Notes under the pieces: generated by a model
What the model was told of the DNA's origin: nothing
Databases searched by the model: none
Seen by the model: the letters and a program-made list of their open reading frames with translations, nothing else
In this document: one piece after another, positions 22,773 through 32,827 of the stretch
Layout: each line of letters starts with the position of its first letter
Numbering within the stretch: position 1 is the stretch's first letter
Translations under genes and position numbers: made by a program
Assembly: GCA_963747425.1 (NCBI GenBank)
Contig: CAVVFJ010000008.1
Coordinates: forward strand, 434,001-498,000
Reading direction: 5' to 3'
DNA: 64,000 bases
Source: DASUPK01 sp963747425
GTDB lineage: Bacteria > Actinomycetota > Thermoleophilia > Solirubrobacterales > 70-9

Positions 22773-23484
22773 GCGGCAGGCGGTCCGCCTCCACCTCGAT
22801 CACGCCCCCGTGACGGGCGATCACGGCGCCGCCCTCGAGCAACACGGCGATGATCGCGGTGGGGATCGCGGCCAGCACCGTGACCAGGGCGTCGATCCAG
22901 AACGCCATGCGCCCCCGGCCCGTGCCCGGCCGGAGCCGGCCGGAGACCGCCTCGGAGGCGAAGTCGCGGTGGAAGGTGAGCAGGTTGAGGAGCGTCTGCC
23001 ACATCGAGGCCATCCCGGCGCGGGCGAGGTGCCGGACGCGCCTGACCTCCAAGCCCCGGCGAGCCAGCAGCAGGCCGGCCGCGCGCGGGGTCGGCTCGAT
23101 GCCTGCGGCCGCCGAAGGTTTATCTCGGAGGGCGGCCCAGTTCTCCGCCCCGAGCCAGGCCTGCAGGCTCGCCGCGTTGTCGACCCGGATCGCGATCCGG
23201 GAGCCTCGCTCCTCCCGCCCGAGGAGGAGCGCGTCGGTCGCGAGGTCGGGGGACGGCACGGCATCCCGGACGGCGACCAGCCCGCAGTTCTCGCAGCGGT
23301 CGATCACCTGGTCCTCCCGGGGGCCGTTATGCGAGGGCGCGCCGACAGGCGCGACCCGTTTCATGTCGACTTCGACCCAGACGAACAGCGGCTCGCCGCA
23401 TGCCGGGCAGCGGGTCGCGTCGGTGGCCGCCCCCTGATCGAGGCTGACGGCGCGCCGCCGCCGGGTGCCCAGCCCGATCGCCAT
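22762..23484 (-). CDS. Zinc-ribbon membrane-associated protein of unknown function
   Basis: A 240-residue protein. Two CxxC pairs, RCPACGEP near residue 25 and RCENCGLV near 62, form a treble-clef or zinc-ribbon site. A middle part (GREERGSRIAIRVDNAASLQAWLGAENWAAL) is not recognised. The last 70 residues contain RAGMASMWQTLLNLLTFHRDF and one strong hydrophobic segment (AFWIDALVTVLAAIPTAIIAVLLEGGAVIA), so it may be tail-anchored. The ATG at 23484 is 5 nt from the stop of the saccharopine-dehydrogenase-like gene, so it is in that operon. Longer frames read through that gene and are rejected. Confidence 0.6.
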   Translation of the reverse strand: MAIGLGTRRRRAVSLDQGAATDATRCPACGEPLFVWVEVDMKRVAPVGAPSHNGPREDQVIDRCENCGLVAVRDAVPSPDLATDALLLGREERGSRIAIRVDNAASLQAWLGAENWAALRDKPSAAAGIEPTPRAAGLLLARRGLEVRRVRHLARAGMASMWQTLLNLLTFHRDFASEAVSGRLRPGTGRGRMAFWIDALVTVLAAIPTAIIAVLLEGGAVIARHGGVIEVEADRLPPTE

Positions 23485-23489
23485 CCGGC

Positions 23490-24629
23490 TCAGGCCCCGA
23501 CCGGGGCCGGAACGCGGTTCTCGAAGATCTGCCGGCGCACGTCGAACCGCTCGAGCCCGGTGAGGAAGCTCTTCGGGTCGAACGCCTGCGATGGCGCCAG
23601 CCCGCCTCGCCCCTCGAAGCCGCGCTTCGACGCGAGGATCGCACCCCTCGTGATCGCGGCGGCGGTGAGCCCGTAGACGTCCCTTCCGCTGATCACGCCC
23701 TTGCGCTCGACCTCTCCACGCTTGGCCTCGCAGACGATCGCCCACGTCATCTTCTCCCTCTGCTCGGGCGTCTGGCCCTCGGGCAGGCGTGAGATGACGG
23801 CGTTCATGAGGCGCTTCAGAGGCGTCCGCATCGCCAGTCCGGCGGGGCGGACGGTCGCGCTGAAGATCGGCGCGAGCCGATCGCTGGAGAAGGCCCCTGC
23901 ATTCATCGACGCGCGCACGTTCCGGGTGGGGACGTGGCGCGGCACGGTGATCTGCTCGCCCGATGGGTAGCGGAACATGCGTTGCCGGCCGAAGGGCTCG
24001 GGGAACTCATACGCGCCGCGAGAGACGCCGCCGCTTGCCTCGACCCACTCCATGTTCCGCCACTCGAGATCGTTGCCGCTGATCATCTCCAGCGTCGTCC
24101 GGGCGGTGCCCTGGCTCGGAGTGAAGTCCCGCCAGCAGTAGTGCATGTCGAGCTCGTCGAGCTCTCCCATGCCGTCGGCGGTGAGCGACGCGATCATGTC
24201 GCCGGGGACGTAGTCGAATCCCATCGCGGGGACCACGGCCACGCCGGCCCGCGCGGCGCCGGGACCGTACCGCTCATAGGCCATCTTCATGTAGGGCTGC
24301 TCGCCGGTCGTGTCGAGATAGTGCGTCCCGGTCTCCACGGCCGCGGCCAGGACCGGCTCGCCGTAGAGCACGAACGGTCCCGCACAGTCGATCACCACCG
24401 CGCAGTCCGCCAGCAGGTCGCGGAGGGAGGATGGGTCATTCAACTGAGCTGTCTTGGCGGGCGCTTCGAGCTCGAGCTCCGCCCGCAGCGCGTCGAGCTT
24501 CTCGGCGCTGCGCCCAGAGACGATGAAGTCGGCCTCGGCCTTGATCAACTCGGCGACGACGAGCCGGCCGGTGTATCCGGTGGCCCCGTAGACGGCGATC
24601 GGCCCGGTCTGGCGGGAGAGAAGCGGCAT
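23490..24629 (-). CDS. Saccharopine dehydrogenase-like NADP-binding reductase (trans-acting enoyl-reductase type)
   Basis: A 379-residue protein. The Rossmann motif IAVYGATGYTGRLVVAELIKA starts near residue 10 and the segment CAVVIDCAGPFVLYGEPVLAAAVETGTHYLDTTGEQPYMK follows; both are typical of saccharopine dehydrogenase-like oxidoreductases and of mycobacterial trans-acting enoyl reductases. The lysine-pathway enzyme is unlikely, because the substrate domain is different. A role in lipid or polyketide metabolism is possible but not shown. TATCTT lies seven bases before the ATG at 24629. The zinc-ribbon gene is downstream in the same operon. Confidence 0.78.
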   Translation of the reverse strand: MPLLSRQTGPIAVYGATGYTGRLVVAELIKAEADFIVSGRSAEKLDALRAELELEAPAKTAQLNDPSSLRDLLADCAVVIDCAGPFVLYGEPVLAAAVETGTHYLDTTGEQPYMKMAYERYGPGAARAGVAVVPAMGFDYVPGDMIASLTADGMGELDELDMHYCWRDFTPSQGTARTTLEMISGNDLEWRNMEWVEASGGVSRGAYEFPEPFGRQRMFRYPSGEQITVPRHVPTRNVRASMNAGAFSSDRLAPIFSATVRPAGLAMRTPLKRLMNAVISRLPEGQTPEQREKMTWAIVCEAKRGEVERKGVISGRDVYGLTAAAITRGAILASKRGFEGRGGLAPSQAFDPKSFLTGLERFDVRRQIFENRVPAPVGA

Positions 24630-24654
24630 CGCGGCCAAGATACAGTCCTGCCAG
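24630..24654. promoter_or_regulatory. Overlapping divergent -10 boxes
   Basis: Minus strand: TATCTT (24642-24637) seven bases before the ATG at 24629. Plus strand: TACAGT (24641-24646) eight bases before the TTG at 24655. The boxes share two bases. Confidence 0.4.
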
Positions 24655-25725
24655 TTGGAGGCCTCGACCCCCGATAGCTCACTGCCGAGCAAGCAGGAGG
24701 TGCTCGCCTTCCAGGCTCGCTGGATCCGGCGCGCCGGCGCGGCCGGGCTGTTCGGTGCCTTTGTGGTGGCCGCCGCCATCGTCTTGCAGCGGATCGGGCT
24801 CCATCTCCCCAACGGGGACTCCGATGCGGACCAGCTCGTCTTCGAGCATGCGCACAGCGGCCGCCTGATCTACTCGTCCGTTCTCCAAGGCCTCGGCTTC
24901 ATGCTGTTTCTCGGCCCGCTGCTCTTTCTCTTTCGCGCCGCCCAGGCCCGCTCGAAGCGGGTCCGCAGCTTTGCCACCGCGCTGATCATCATCGGCCCGC
25001 TTGCCTTCGGCCTCGGCCTGGCGACCTCCTCGGTGGGCAGCACGAAGGCGGCCGACAAGTTCGTGACCCAGGAGCCGGCCGTCGTGCAGCAGGCTCGCCA
25101 GCACGCGGAGCAGCAGGCGAAGGCCCCCGCCGCCGCCCCGACCGGCTCCACCACGACCGGGACCGGCACGACCGCCACCGCGGCCAAGCCGAAGACGCCT
25201 GACCAGGCCGCGAGCGATGCGCGAGAGGGGCTCGCCGACCACCTCAACAAGCACACCACCCTGCTGATCGTCGGAGGCCTGATCTCGACCATAGGCGTGC
25301 TCGCCCTGGTGTTCGGGATGATCTACACGAACCTGTGGAGCATGCGGACCGGCCTTCTCTCCCGGTTCTGGGGAGCACTGGGCATGGCCTTTGGCCTGTT
25401 TCTGATCATCCCGCTGTTTCCGCCGGTCCCCGGGCTGGTCCTCTGGTTCGCCGTCCTCGGGCTGATGTTCCTGGGGCTCTGGCCACGGCCACTGCCACCG
25501 GCCTGGGCGGCCGGCGAGGCGGTTCCCTGGCAGAGGCCGGGAGATGACCTCGGGCCGCCGCCGTCCCAGCCGGGGGAGCCGGGCACGGTCGAGGGCAGCG
25601 GGCGCGAGATCTCGGAGCAGCCGCTGCCGGAGGGCGCCCGGAACGGCGAGCCGGATCAGCCGCCAGAGCCGCCGTACGGCGAGACGCAGGGCCAGCGGCG
25701 CAAGAAGCGCAAACGCCGCCGGTAG
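24655..25725 (+). CDS. Polytopic membrane protein with Ala/Gln/Thr-rich loop
   Basis: A 356-residue protein of no recognised family. Hydrophobic segments lie at about residues 26-46, 75-95, 103-125, 202-225, 240-262 and 265-285. Between the third and fourth is a low-complexity loop rich in Ala, Gln and Thr (residues about 145-190). The C-terminal 70 residues are hydrophilic, Pro/Gly-rich and end in a very basic GQRRKKRKRRR tail, presumably cytoplasmic. The start is a TTG with an upstream TACAGT, the only start leaving room for the divergent gene; the exact start is uncertain. Its stop codon lies in the loop of a strong hairpin. Confidence 0.65.
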   Translation: MEASTPDSSLPSKQEVLAFQARWIRRAGAAGLFGAFVVAAAIVLQRIGLHLPNGDSDADQLVFEHAHSGRLIYSSVLQGLGFMLFLGPLLFLFRAAQARSKRVRSFATALIIIGPLAFGLGLATSSVGSTKAADKFVTQEPAVVQQARQHAEQQAKAPAAAPTGSTTTGTGTTATAAKPKTPDQAASDAREGLADHLNKHTTLLIVGGLISTIGVLALVFGMIYTNLWSMRTGLLSRFWGALGMAFGLFLIIPLFPPVPGLVLWFAVLGLMFLGLWPRPLPPAWAAGEAVPWQRPGDDLGPPPSQPGEPGTVEGSGREISEQPLPEGARNGEPDQPPEPPYGETQGQRRKKRKRRR

Positions 25726-25734
25726 GCGGCGTTT
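25711..25734. terminator. Strong hairpin terminator with stop codon in the loop
   Basis: AAACGCCGCC (25711-25720) and GGCGGCGTTT (25725-25734) form a perfect 10-bp stem around GGTA. The TAG stop of the membrane-protein gene overlaps the loop. The AAA/TTT outer pairs make it usable from both strands, and the next gene (VOC) is convergent. Confidence 0.65.
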
Positions 25735-25752
25735 GTGGATCGGGCTGCGGTT

Positions 25753-25779
25753 TTTGTGGCGGCCGTTTGTGGCGAAGCC
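25753..25779. repeat. Intergenic repeat copy 2 (TTTGTGGCGGCCG element)
   Basis: TTTGTGGCGGCCG (25753-25765) then TTTGTGGCGAAGCC (25766-25779): two TTTGTGG units in tandem, sharing the 13-mer with the element at 15973. A third TTTGTGG is at 25732, overlapping the terminator. Confidence 0.4.
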
Positions 25780-25781
25780 GT

Positions 25782-26141
25782 CTACCGAGACGGCTGGGGC
25801 GGCGCCGCCATCAGCTCGACCCGGTGGCCGCCGGGCGCGATCGCGAAGGCGCGGTCCGCGCCCCAGAGCTGGCGGGTGTCCTCGACCTGGAAGCCCGCGG
25901 CGCGGAGCCGCTCCTTGGCCTCGGCGTGATCGGACGCGACCACGGCGGCGTGACCGAGGACGGGCGCCGTGTGGGCCTCCGTGAGGATCAGATGGATCTG
26001 GGTGCCGTCCCGCTCGAGCCAGCGAACGGAGTCGCCGAGCACCTCGGCGGCCGGGACCTCCTCGAAGCCGAGCAGCGACCAGAACTCGATCGAGCGATCG
26101 GCCTCCTTCGGCGGCACCTCGAGCGAGACGTGGTGGAGCAT
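25782..26141 (-). CDS. VOC (glyoxalase/dioxygenase-fold) family protein
   Basis: A 119-residue single-domain VOC protein: MLHHVSLEVPPKEADRSIEFWSLLGFEEVP at the N-terminus, a central QIHLIL strand, and a C-terminal AIAPGGHRVELM. Possible metal ligands are the first His, the middle His and a Glu in the last strand, so it may be a metal-dependent lyase or dioxygenase, or a resistance protein. The substrate is unknown. TAGCTT lies nine bases before the ATG. The gene is divergent from the NHL-repeat protein gene. Confidence 0.85.
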   Translation of the reverse strand: MLHHVSLEVPPKEADRSIEFWSLLGFEEVPAAEVLGDSVRWLERDGTQIHLILTEAHTAPVLGHAAVVASDHAEAKERLRAAGFQVEDTRQLWGADRAFAIAPGGHRVELMAAPPQPSR

Positions 26142-26261
26142 CGACCGCGAAAGCTAACGCCCGATCAACACATCAGAATCGATCGGCGTAACGTGTGTTC
26201 CTGTTGCAGAGCACGCCGTGAGCGTGGTCTCGTTCGCAACACCAGGGAAGGGGGAGAGACA

Positions 26262-27857
26262 CTGCCTCCGAGCACCAGGACCTCATCGCCCATTCGGCGT
26301 CGTCGGTGGTTGGCCGCGGTGGCGTCGGCGGCCTGGCTCGCCGCAATCGCCGGGCCGACCTCGGCCTCGGCGGATCCGGTCCCGCTCGGCAATGTCGGCT
26401 CGCCGGGAAGCGGCGCCGGCCAGCTCGACAACCCGAGCGCGGTCGCGGTCGACGCGGGCGGTGACGTTTACGTGGGAGAGTCCGGCAACCGCCGGATCAG
26501 CGTCTTCGGCCCGAGCGGCGGCTTCCTGCGAGCCTTCGGCACCGGCGTCCAGACCGGCGCGAACGCGTTCGAGGTCTGCACGACGAGCTGCCTGAAAGGA
26601 CAGCTCGGCGAGGTGAACAGCCCGAGGGGCCTCGCACTGGACGGCGCCGGCAAGCTCTACGCCAGCTCGCTGACCGGCAACGTGATCAGGATCTTCGACG
26701 TCAGTGGAATCCCGATGCTCGCTGACACGTTCGGCATGTTCGGTACTGACGGCGGTGAGCTGTCCAGCCCGCGCGGCATCGCGCTCGACGGCACCGACCT
26801 CTACGTCGCCGAGCAGGGCAACAACCGGGTGAGCGTGTTCGACCTGGCCGGCATGGCTCCCATTTTCGACCATGCCTTCGGCTGGGACGTCGCCGCACCC
26901 GGCGACCCGGGTGACACCGCTGCCGACGAGTTCGAGGTCTGCACGGCGAGCTGCCAGCAGGGCTCGTCGGGCAACGGCCTGGGCCAGCTCTCCCTGCCGT
27001 CGACCGTCCAGCCCGACGGCGCCGGCAATCTGTACGTCGCCGACGCGCAGAACGACCGGATCGAGGTCTTCGACGTCAGCTCCACCCCGGCGCCGTCTGG
27101 GGAGACCGGGGGCGTCGGCGTCGGCGCAGGGGAGTTCAACAATCCCAGCGGCCTCGCGCTCGACGGCGCGGGGGAGCTGTTCGTGTCCGAGGGCGGCAAT
27201 TCGCGGATCAGCGCCTTCGACACCACCGGGCCATCGTTCCTGCACGCGTTCGGGTGGAACGTGGACCCGGGTCTGCTACCGGGCGGCTTCCAGGTCTGCG
27301 ACGCCGTCACCACCTGCAAGCAGGGCTCGGCGGGCAATGGCGACGGCCAGCTCAGCAGCCCCCAGGAGCTCGCCTTCGCCGGCGGCAGACTCTACGTCGC
27401 GGAGGGAGCAGCGAACAACCGGGTCGGCTGCTTCGGCGAGCCTTCGACCCCGATGGGGCCGTGTGCGTTCCCCGTGGTGCCACCCAAGTCGCCGCCCGCG
27501 ACTCCGCCTCCGACCGCGCCGATCGCCGCCCCGCTGCCATCGAACGCCTTCACCCTCGGCAAGCTGAAGCGCAAGAAGAAGAAGGGAATCGGCTTCCTGT
27601 TCGTCAGCCTGCCTGGCCCCGGAGAGCTCGGGCTGCAGGGCAAGGGGCTGAAGGCGATCGACCTGGCGGTAGGCGGCGGCACCGCGAAGCTGAAGGTCGC
27701 GCCCAAGAAGAAGGGCAAGCGGGCCCGGAAGATTCGGCGGGCCCTGCTGGACAAGGGCAAGGCAAAGGTCAAGGCGCTGGTCACGTTTGTGCCGACTGGC
27801 GGGGTCGCCAGCACCCAGGCTCGGAAGCTCAAGCTGGTCAAGCGGCCAGGCCGCTAG
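26262..27857 (+). CDS. Secreted NHL-repeat protein with Lys-rich C-terminal domain
   Basis: About 531 residues. A signal peptide (IRRRRWLAAVASAAWLAAIAGPTSASA) is followed by at least five NHL-type beta-propeller repeats, with units such as GQLDNPSAVAVDAGGDVYVGESGNRRISVF and a recurring FEVCTxSCxxG pair of Cys in the loops. After a Pro/Ala linker (about residue 410) a C-terminal domain begins with FTLGKLKRKKKKGIGFLFV and ends with KALVTFVPTGGVASTQARKLKL; it recurs in two other places in the window. The start is unusual: no ATG/GTG/TTG keeps the basic n-region, except a GTG inside the -10; the CTG at 26262 has a GGGGGAG Shine-Dalgarno and is the likely start. NHL proteins are often adhesive or binding modules; ligand unknown. 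Confidence 0.78.
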   Translation: MPPSTRTSSPIRRRRWLAAVASAAWLAAIAGPTSASADPVPLGNVGSPGSGAGQLDNPSAVAVDAGGDVYVGESGNRRISVFGPSGGFLRAFGTGVQTGANAFEVCTTSCLKGQLGEVNSPRGLALDGAGKLYASSLTGNVIRIFDVSGIPMLADTFGMFGTDGGELSSPRGIALDGTDLYVAEQGNNRVSVFDLAGMAPIFDHAFGWDVAAPGDPGDTAADEFEVCTASCQQGSSGNGLGQLSLPSTVQPDGAGNLYVADAQNDRIEVFDVSSTPAPSGETGGVGVGAGEFNNPSGLALDGAGELFVSEGGNSRISAFDTTGPSFLHAFGWNVDPGLLPGGFQVCDAVTTCKQGSAGNGDGQLSSPQELAFAGGRLYVAEGAANNRVGCFGEPSTPMGPCAFPVVPPKSPPATPPPTAPIAAPLPSNAFTLGKLKRKKKKGIGFLFVSLPGPGELGLQGKGLKAIDLAVGGGTAKLKVAPKKKGKRARKIRRALLDKGKAKVKALVTFVPTGGVASTQARKLKLVKRPGR

Positions 27858-27944
27858 CCGCGGCCGCCTCTCCCCGATGAGCAGCCAAAGATTAGGGTGG
27901 GTCCCCGATGAAAAACGCTCCCTGCGCTTCCAGAATCGCCCTCG

Positions 27945-29988
27945 ATGGCTCATCACGGAGCGCTGTCGCGCGCGTCGATCGTTCTTCCGGTGGCCGGCTT
28001 GCTCTCCGTGGTCGCCGCCGCCCTGCTCGCGGCGAGCGCGCAGGCGGCGACGATCGCGGTCGACGCCCTCACCGACAGCGGGGTCGCCGGGTCCACCTGC
28101 GAGCTGCGCGAGGCGATCACCTCCGCCAACAACGACAACGCGGCGGGGAACGGCTGCGCGAACGGCAACGGTGCGGACACGATCAACGTCACGATGACCG
28201 GGACCATCACCCTCAGCAACAGCCCGATCGAGCTGAGCGTCGACTCGGACATCACCATCATCGGGCAGGGCATGCTGATCGGGGGAACCAAGGTGACACA
28301 GGGCACCAGCGGGCGGATCTTCCATGTGACGAGCCCGAATGGTCGGCTGAACTTCGAGGATACTCGAGGTCTCCGGTGGCGCCCTCAACAACCCCGGGGC
28401 CGGGATCTACAACGAGCACGACCTGACGCTCAACCGGGTCAGGGTGGACAACAACGAGGCGGTTGGCGAGAGCGGCGGGGGGATCCTCGGGGCGCCCGGC
28501 ACCTCCACCACGATCGTCGACAGCGAGATCGACCACAACCTGGCCGGCACCGGCGGTGGGCCCTCGGCCGGCGGCAACGGCGGCGGGGTCGCCGTGTTGG
28601 GCGCGACGCTGCTGATCCAGGGCTCGAACATCCACGACAACAAGGCGCTCATAGTCAGCGAGATCGGCGGGGACGGCGCGGGGGTCTACGCGCAGCCGCT
28701 GGGGGGACAGATCCGACCGTGACCATCCAGAGCTCCACCGTGAGCGCCAACCTCGCCGACAGCGACGGCGGCGGAGTCAGGATGAGCAACGGCGGGACCC
28801 TGCGGGTGAGCAATTCCGTGGTCAGCTTCAACCAGGCCTTGGGGCTGGCGAGCTCCTTTGACGGGTTCGGTGGGGGCATCGGCCTGGTCGACAGCTCAGG
28901 GGCAGGCCACAGTCACGAGATCGTCAGATCCCTGATCGCCGCCAACCAGGCGCTGAACGGCGCCGGCCTCTTCTCGAACGTGACCGCGCCGCAGCCGACC
29001 CTGATCGACGGAAGCACCGTCTCTGACAACAGCGCGTCCTTGGCTGGCGGTGGGGCGTATTTCTTCGGGGGTGGGGTGGTCCTCAACTCCACCTTCAGCG
29101 GCAACATGGGCGCGCCAGGCGTTCAGGCAAGTCAGTCTCCGGGCGAGCCAACCAACGTCGCCCTCACCAACTCGACCCTTGCGGGAAACCAGGCGGCTTC
29201 AGGCACGGGCGGGGTCGCGGTGTTCGACGGCGCGACCGTGCTGTTTCGCAGCTCCGTCGCACAGAACACCGGCCAGAACTGCGACGGCACGGACGGGACG
29301 ATCGCCACCGCGGGCTACAACGTGGCCTCCGACGCCTCGTGCGGGCTCGAGCGGCGCCGGCGATCTGCAGTCGACTGACCCGATGCTCGGCCCGCTCGCC
29401 GACAACGGAGGGCCACACGCCGGCGCGGGATTGACCACGCCGATCGACACCCGGTCTCTGCTGCCCGGCAGCCCGGCGATCGATCACTCGCGGATCGGCG
29501 CCGCCACCGACCAGCGGGGCGTCTCCCGGCCGCAGGGAGCCTTCTGCGACAGCGGGGCGTTCGAGCTCGCGATGGGGACGTCGCCCAGCCCGAGCTGCGC
29601 CGGGCCGGCTCAGGTCCCCTCCTCTCCCCAGCTTCCTCCCCAGCCCCCGTCCAACGCAGTTCACCTTCGGCAAGCTGAAGCGCAACAAGAAGAAGGGCAT
29701 CGCCTTCCTCTTCGTCAACGTGCCGGGTCCGGGTGAGGTCGGGCTGCGGGGCAAGGGGCTGAAGACGATCGGCGGGGCCGGGGTCGCGCGGGCGAGCCTC
29801 GCGGTCTCCGGCGGCACCGTGAAGCTCAAGGTGGCGCCGGCGAAGAAGGGCAAGCGGGCGCGCAAGGTCCGCCGGCGCGCTGCGCCACAAGGGCAAGGCG
29901 AAGGTGAAGGCGCTGGTCAGCTACCTGCCCACCGGCGGGGCCGCAAACACCCAGGTCCCTGAAGGTCAAGCTGCTCAGGCGCCGCTGA
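27945..29988 (+). pseudogene. Secreted CSLREA / choice-of-anchor-Q protein A (frameshifted)
   Basis: A gene of about 680 codons broken by single-base shifts. It starts with a signal peptide (LPVAGLLSVVAAALLAASAQA) and a CSLREA-type motif, CELREAITSANND. A right-handed beta-helix of SxxxxN repeats follows, then the choice-of-anchor-Q ending (LADNGGP ... SPAIDHS ... TDQRGVSRP). The last part repeats the FGKLKRNKKKGIAFLFV domain seen in the NHL protein. Shifts lie near 28362 (extra A), 28701-28706 (G6 should be G7), 29349, 29660, 29875 and 29955; the protein continues correctly after each. Its end overlaps the convergent regulator gene by 14 nt. It is probably a surface-exposed adhesin-like protein; the breaks are likelier sequencing errors than decay. 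Confidence 0.72.
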
Positions 29989-32827
29989 GCCCGTCGCCAG
30001 CGTCGTCGGAGGCCAGGGCATCCGCGAGCCCGTCCGCCCCTGCACCTCCAGCTTGCGGTAGGCCCGTCCCAGGTGCGTCTCGACGGTCTTCGTGGTGATG
30101 AAGAGCGCCTCGGCGATCTCGCGGTTGCCGAGGCCGGTTGAGGCCATCTGCGCGATCCGGCGCTCGCGCGGGGTCAGGGCGTCGCTCCCGCGAGCGCTCG
30201 CCCGGCGAGGCCGCGCGCCGGTCGCCACCAGCCGCTCCCGCGCGGTTTCCTCGAGCCTGTCGGCGCGGCACGATGGGCGAGGTCGAGCGCCTCGGCGAGA
30301 GCTTCGCGCGCCGCCAGCCGGTGACCCTCCTCGAGCAGCGCTCCGCCGAGGTCGCAGAGCGCGTGCGCGAGCTCCAGGGCCGCCTCGGACCCCCGGAGCG
30401 TCTCCACCGCCTCGCGCAGCAGCTCGATCCCGCGGTCGCCCCCGGCCACGGCCCGGCGGTGCGCAGCGTCAGCCCGATCTCGCGCGGCGCGCCGAATCCG
30501 CGGCCAGCTTCGAGGTCGTCGTTGGCCAGCTCCCCGGCGAGCTCGAGCTTGCCGAGCCGCATCGCCGCCTCGGCGGCTCCCGAACGCCAGGGCACCACGC
30601 CCGCGTGGGAGGCGCCCAGAGGCTCGAGGCGCTCCCCGCAGGCGAGAAAGTCATCGAGCGCCGCCTCGTTCTCACCGCGCGCGAGGTGGAGCCGGCCGCG
30701 GGCTTCGAGCAGGTCGCTCCAGGTGAAGGTCTCCGACCAGCGCTTCTCGCCGCCGGGAAGATCGATGGCGGCGGCCGCCGCGCCAGCTCGTCGCGTTCGA
30801 TCAGGCAGAGCGCGAGGACGGCGTGCACAGCGGGAAGCTCGGGCTCCCACCCGTAGCGAGCGGTGTCGAGCGTGCTCTGGGCGTCGACGATCGCGTCGTC
30901 GAGGCGGCCGAGCCGGTGATAGGCGTGCGCGCGCACGTGGGAGAGGGTCCCGAAGGCGAGCACCGCTCCGCGTTCGTGCGCGGAGGTCACGACCGCATCG
31001 AGGGCACGCTCGGACTCGGTCAGGGCGCCCGTCATGAACAGGGCGGTGGCCGCGAGCGAGAACGCGGCCATCGCGGTGGGGCTGGTCACGCTGGCAGCGG
31101 TCCCTCCAGCGAGGCCCTCGCCATGCGGCGGATCCGGTCGATGTCCCTGCCCTGGAGCGCCGGGGCGAGCGCGCCGTGCGCGAGCATGAGGCGTTCGGCC
31201 GGGGTCGCGACGCCCCTCGCGGCGCGCGCGAGGATCGCGTCCAGCTCTCCGGGCGAGGTCGTCGCATGATCGAAGCCGATGGCCGCTCGCGAGGAGCGCA
31301 GGGCCATCGCCAGCTCGTCGTCGTCCGTGGAGCCGGCGAGCGCCTCGAGCCCCCGCTCGAAGATCTGCTCGGCCTCGGGCCGCCTGGCGTCGACGAGCTC
31401 CATCCCGATCTCGAGCGCCGCCTCGGCGCGCCCACGCGGCCCCTCGATCGCGTCGATCGCCTCGCGAGCGTGCTCGACGGCGCCCTCCCCGTGTGACCTG
31501 GCCTCCGCCACGGCGAGCTCCTTGAGGAGCACGCCGCGGTCGGCGTCGGCGACCACGATTCGAAGCGCCTCGCCCAGGTAGCGCGCGGCGGCGGTCGGCG
31601 CCCCCCGCTCCCGCGCCCTCGCCGCCGCCGCTCTCAACGCGGGCACGGCCCAGTCGCCGGCCGCTCCATGCGCCTCCACGAGCTGGGAGGCGATCAGCTC
31701 GGCGTCGGCGCCGGCTTCCCGCAGGAGCTCGGCAGCTCGAGCGTGTGCCAGGGCCCGCTGTGCGTCGGGGAAGTCCCCGTAAACGACCTCTCGCACGATC
31801 GGATGAACGAAGGACAGGAGGGCCCGGCCTCGAAGACGGCCGCGCCGGCGAGCTCGTCCGCGGCCGCCGCGGCCACCTCGGCCTCGAGTCCACTGAGCTC
31901 AGCCGCGCGTCGAGCGGAGCCCCGTCCCCGAGCACGGCCACCGCGGACGCCAGCTCCGCCGCCGGCGGGGCCAGCCGGGCGATGCGCCCGAGGATCGTCC
32001 GGGAGACCGGCGTCTCCCTGAAGCGCCTCGGCCTCTCCGGCGGCCGCGCTGCCGGCGGCCGCCAGGGCGGCGACCAGCTCCTGGACGTAGAACGGGTTGC
32101 CCCCGGTCGCGGCGGCGCAGGCGGCGCAGAGCTCGTCGTCGGCGCCCTCGACCTCGAGCCTGACGAGCGGGCGACTCCATCCTCGCTCAGTGGCTGGAGC
32201 GGGAAGACGGTGGCGAGCTCGTGCGCCGGCGATCCGGGCGATGAGCCGGCCCTGCGGGCCGGGTTGCCGCGGCCGCGCGGTGACGAGCAGGCGATCGGAA
32301 GCTCGTCGAGGCGCTGCAGGAGGTAGATCAGAAAGCGCAGCGAGGGCGGATCCGCCCAATGCGCGTCGTCGACGACGAGCAGCAGCGGCGCCCGCTCCGA
32401 GGCATTCGCGGCCAGCCAGTGAAGCCCGTGCAGGAGCGGAAACTCGCTCTCCCCGCCCGCGCCGGATGCCCCCTCGCCCGCCGTGAACAGCGGCTCGGAG
32501 AGCGCCGCGGCACCGGACATCAGGGCGTCGCGCTCTTCCTCGGCAACGGCCAAGAGGGGCTCGAACAGGCGGAGCACGACGCCGAAGCTGAAGTCGCGCT
32601 CGAGCTCGGCGCCGCGAGCGCGCAGGACCGTCATCCCTCGAGCCCGCCCGCCATCTCGCAGGCCTCCTCCGCCAGGCGGGACTTCCCGAGCCCGCCGCCG
32701 CCCTCCAGGACGAGGCAGCGCCCAGAGCCTTCGCGCGCGGCCGCCAGGGTCGAGGAGATCGCATCGAGGGCGTCGGTGCGCTCGAGGATGGTCGGCGCGG
32801 TGCGCGTGGTCGGGACGGTCTGGCCAT
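29975..32827 (-). pseudogene. LuxR-family large ATP-binding regulator (frameshifted)
   Basis: The parts of one regulator of about 950 residues are found in alternating frames. Near 32700 a Walker A motif reads LEGGGGLGKSRLAEEA. A Walker B-like LLLVVDDAHWADPPSLRFL is near 32370. The middle is a TPR-like helical region, and the C-terminus is a LuxR helix-turn-helix (LTPRERRIAQMASTGLGNREIAEALFITTKTVETHLGRAYRKL, 30180-30050), ending ADLADALASDDAGDGLSGA. At least ten single-base shifts separate the parts (near 32638, 32295, 32225, 32175, 32030, 31900, 31820, 31085, 30775, 30470, 30250 and 30030). The start is about 32827, after a TATAAA -10 at about 32850. LAL-type regulators respond to ATP and a small ligand. 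Its position between the secreted-protein genes suggests control of them, unproven. Confidence 0.72.
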
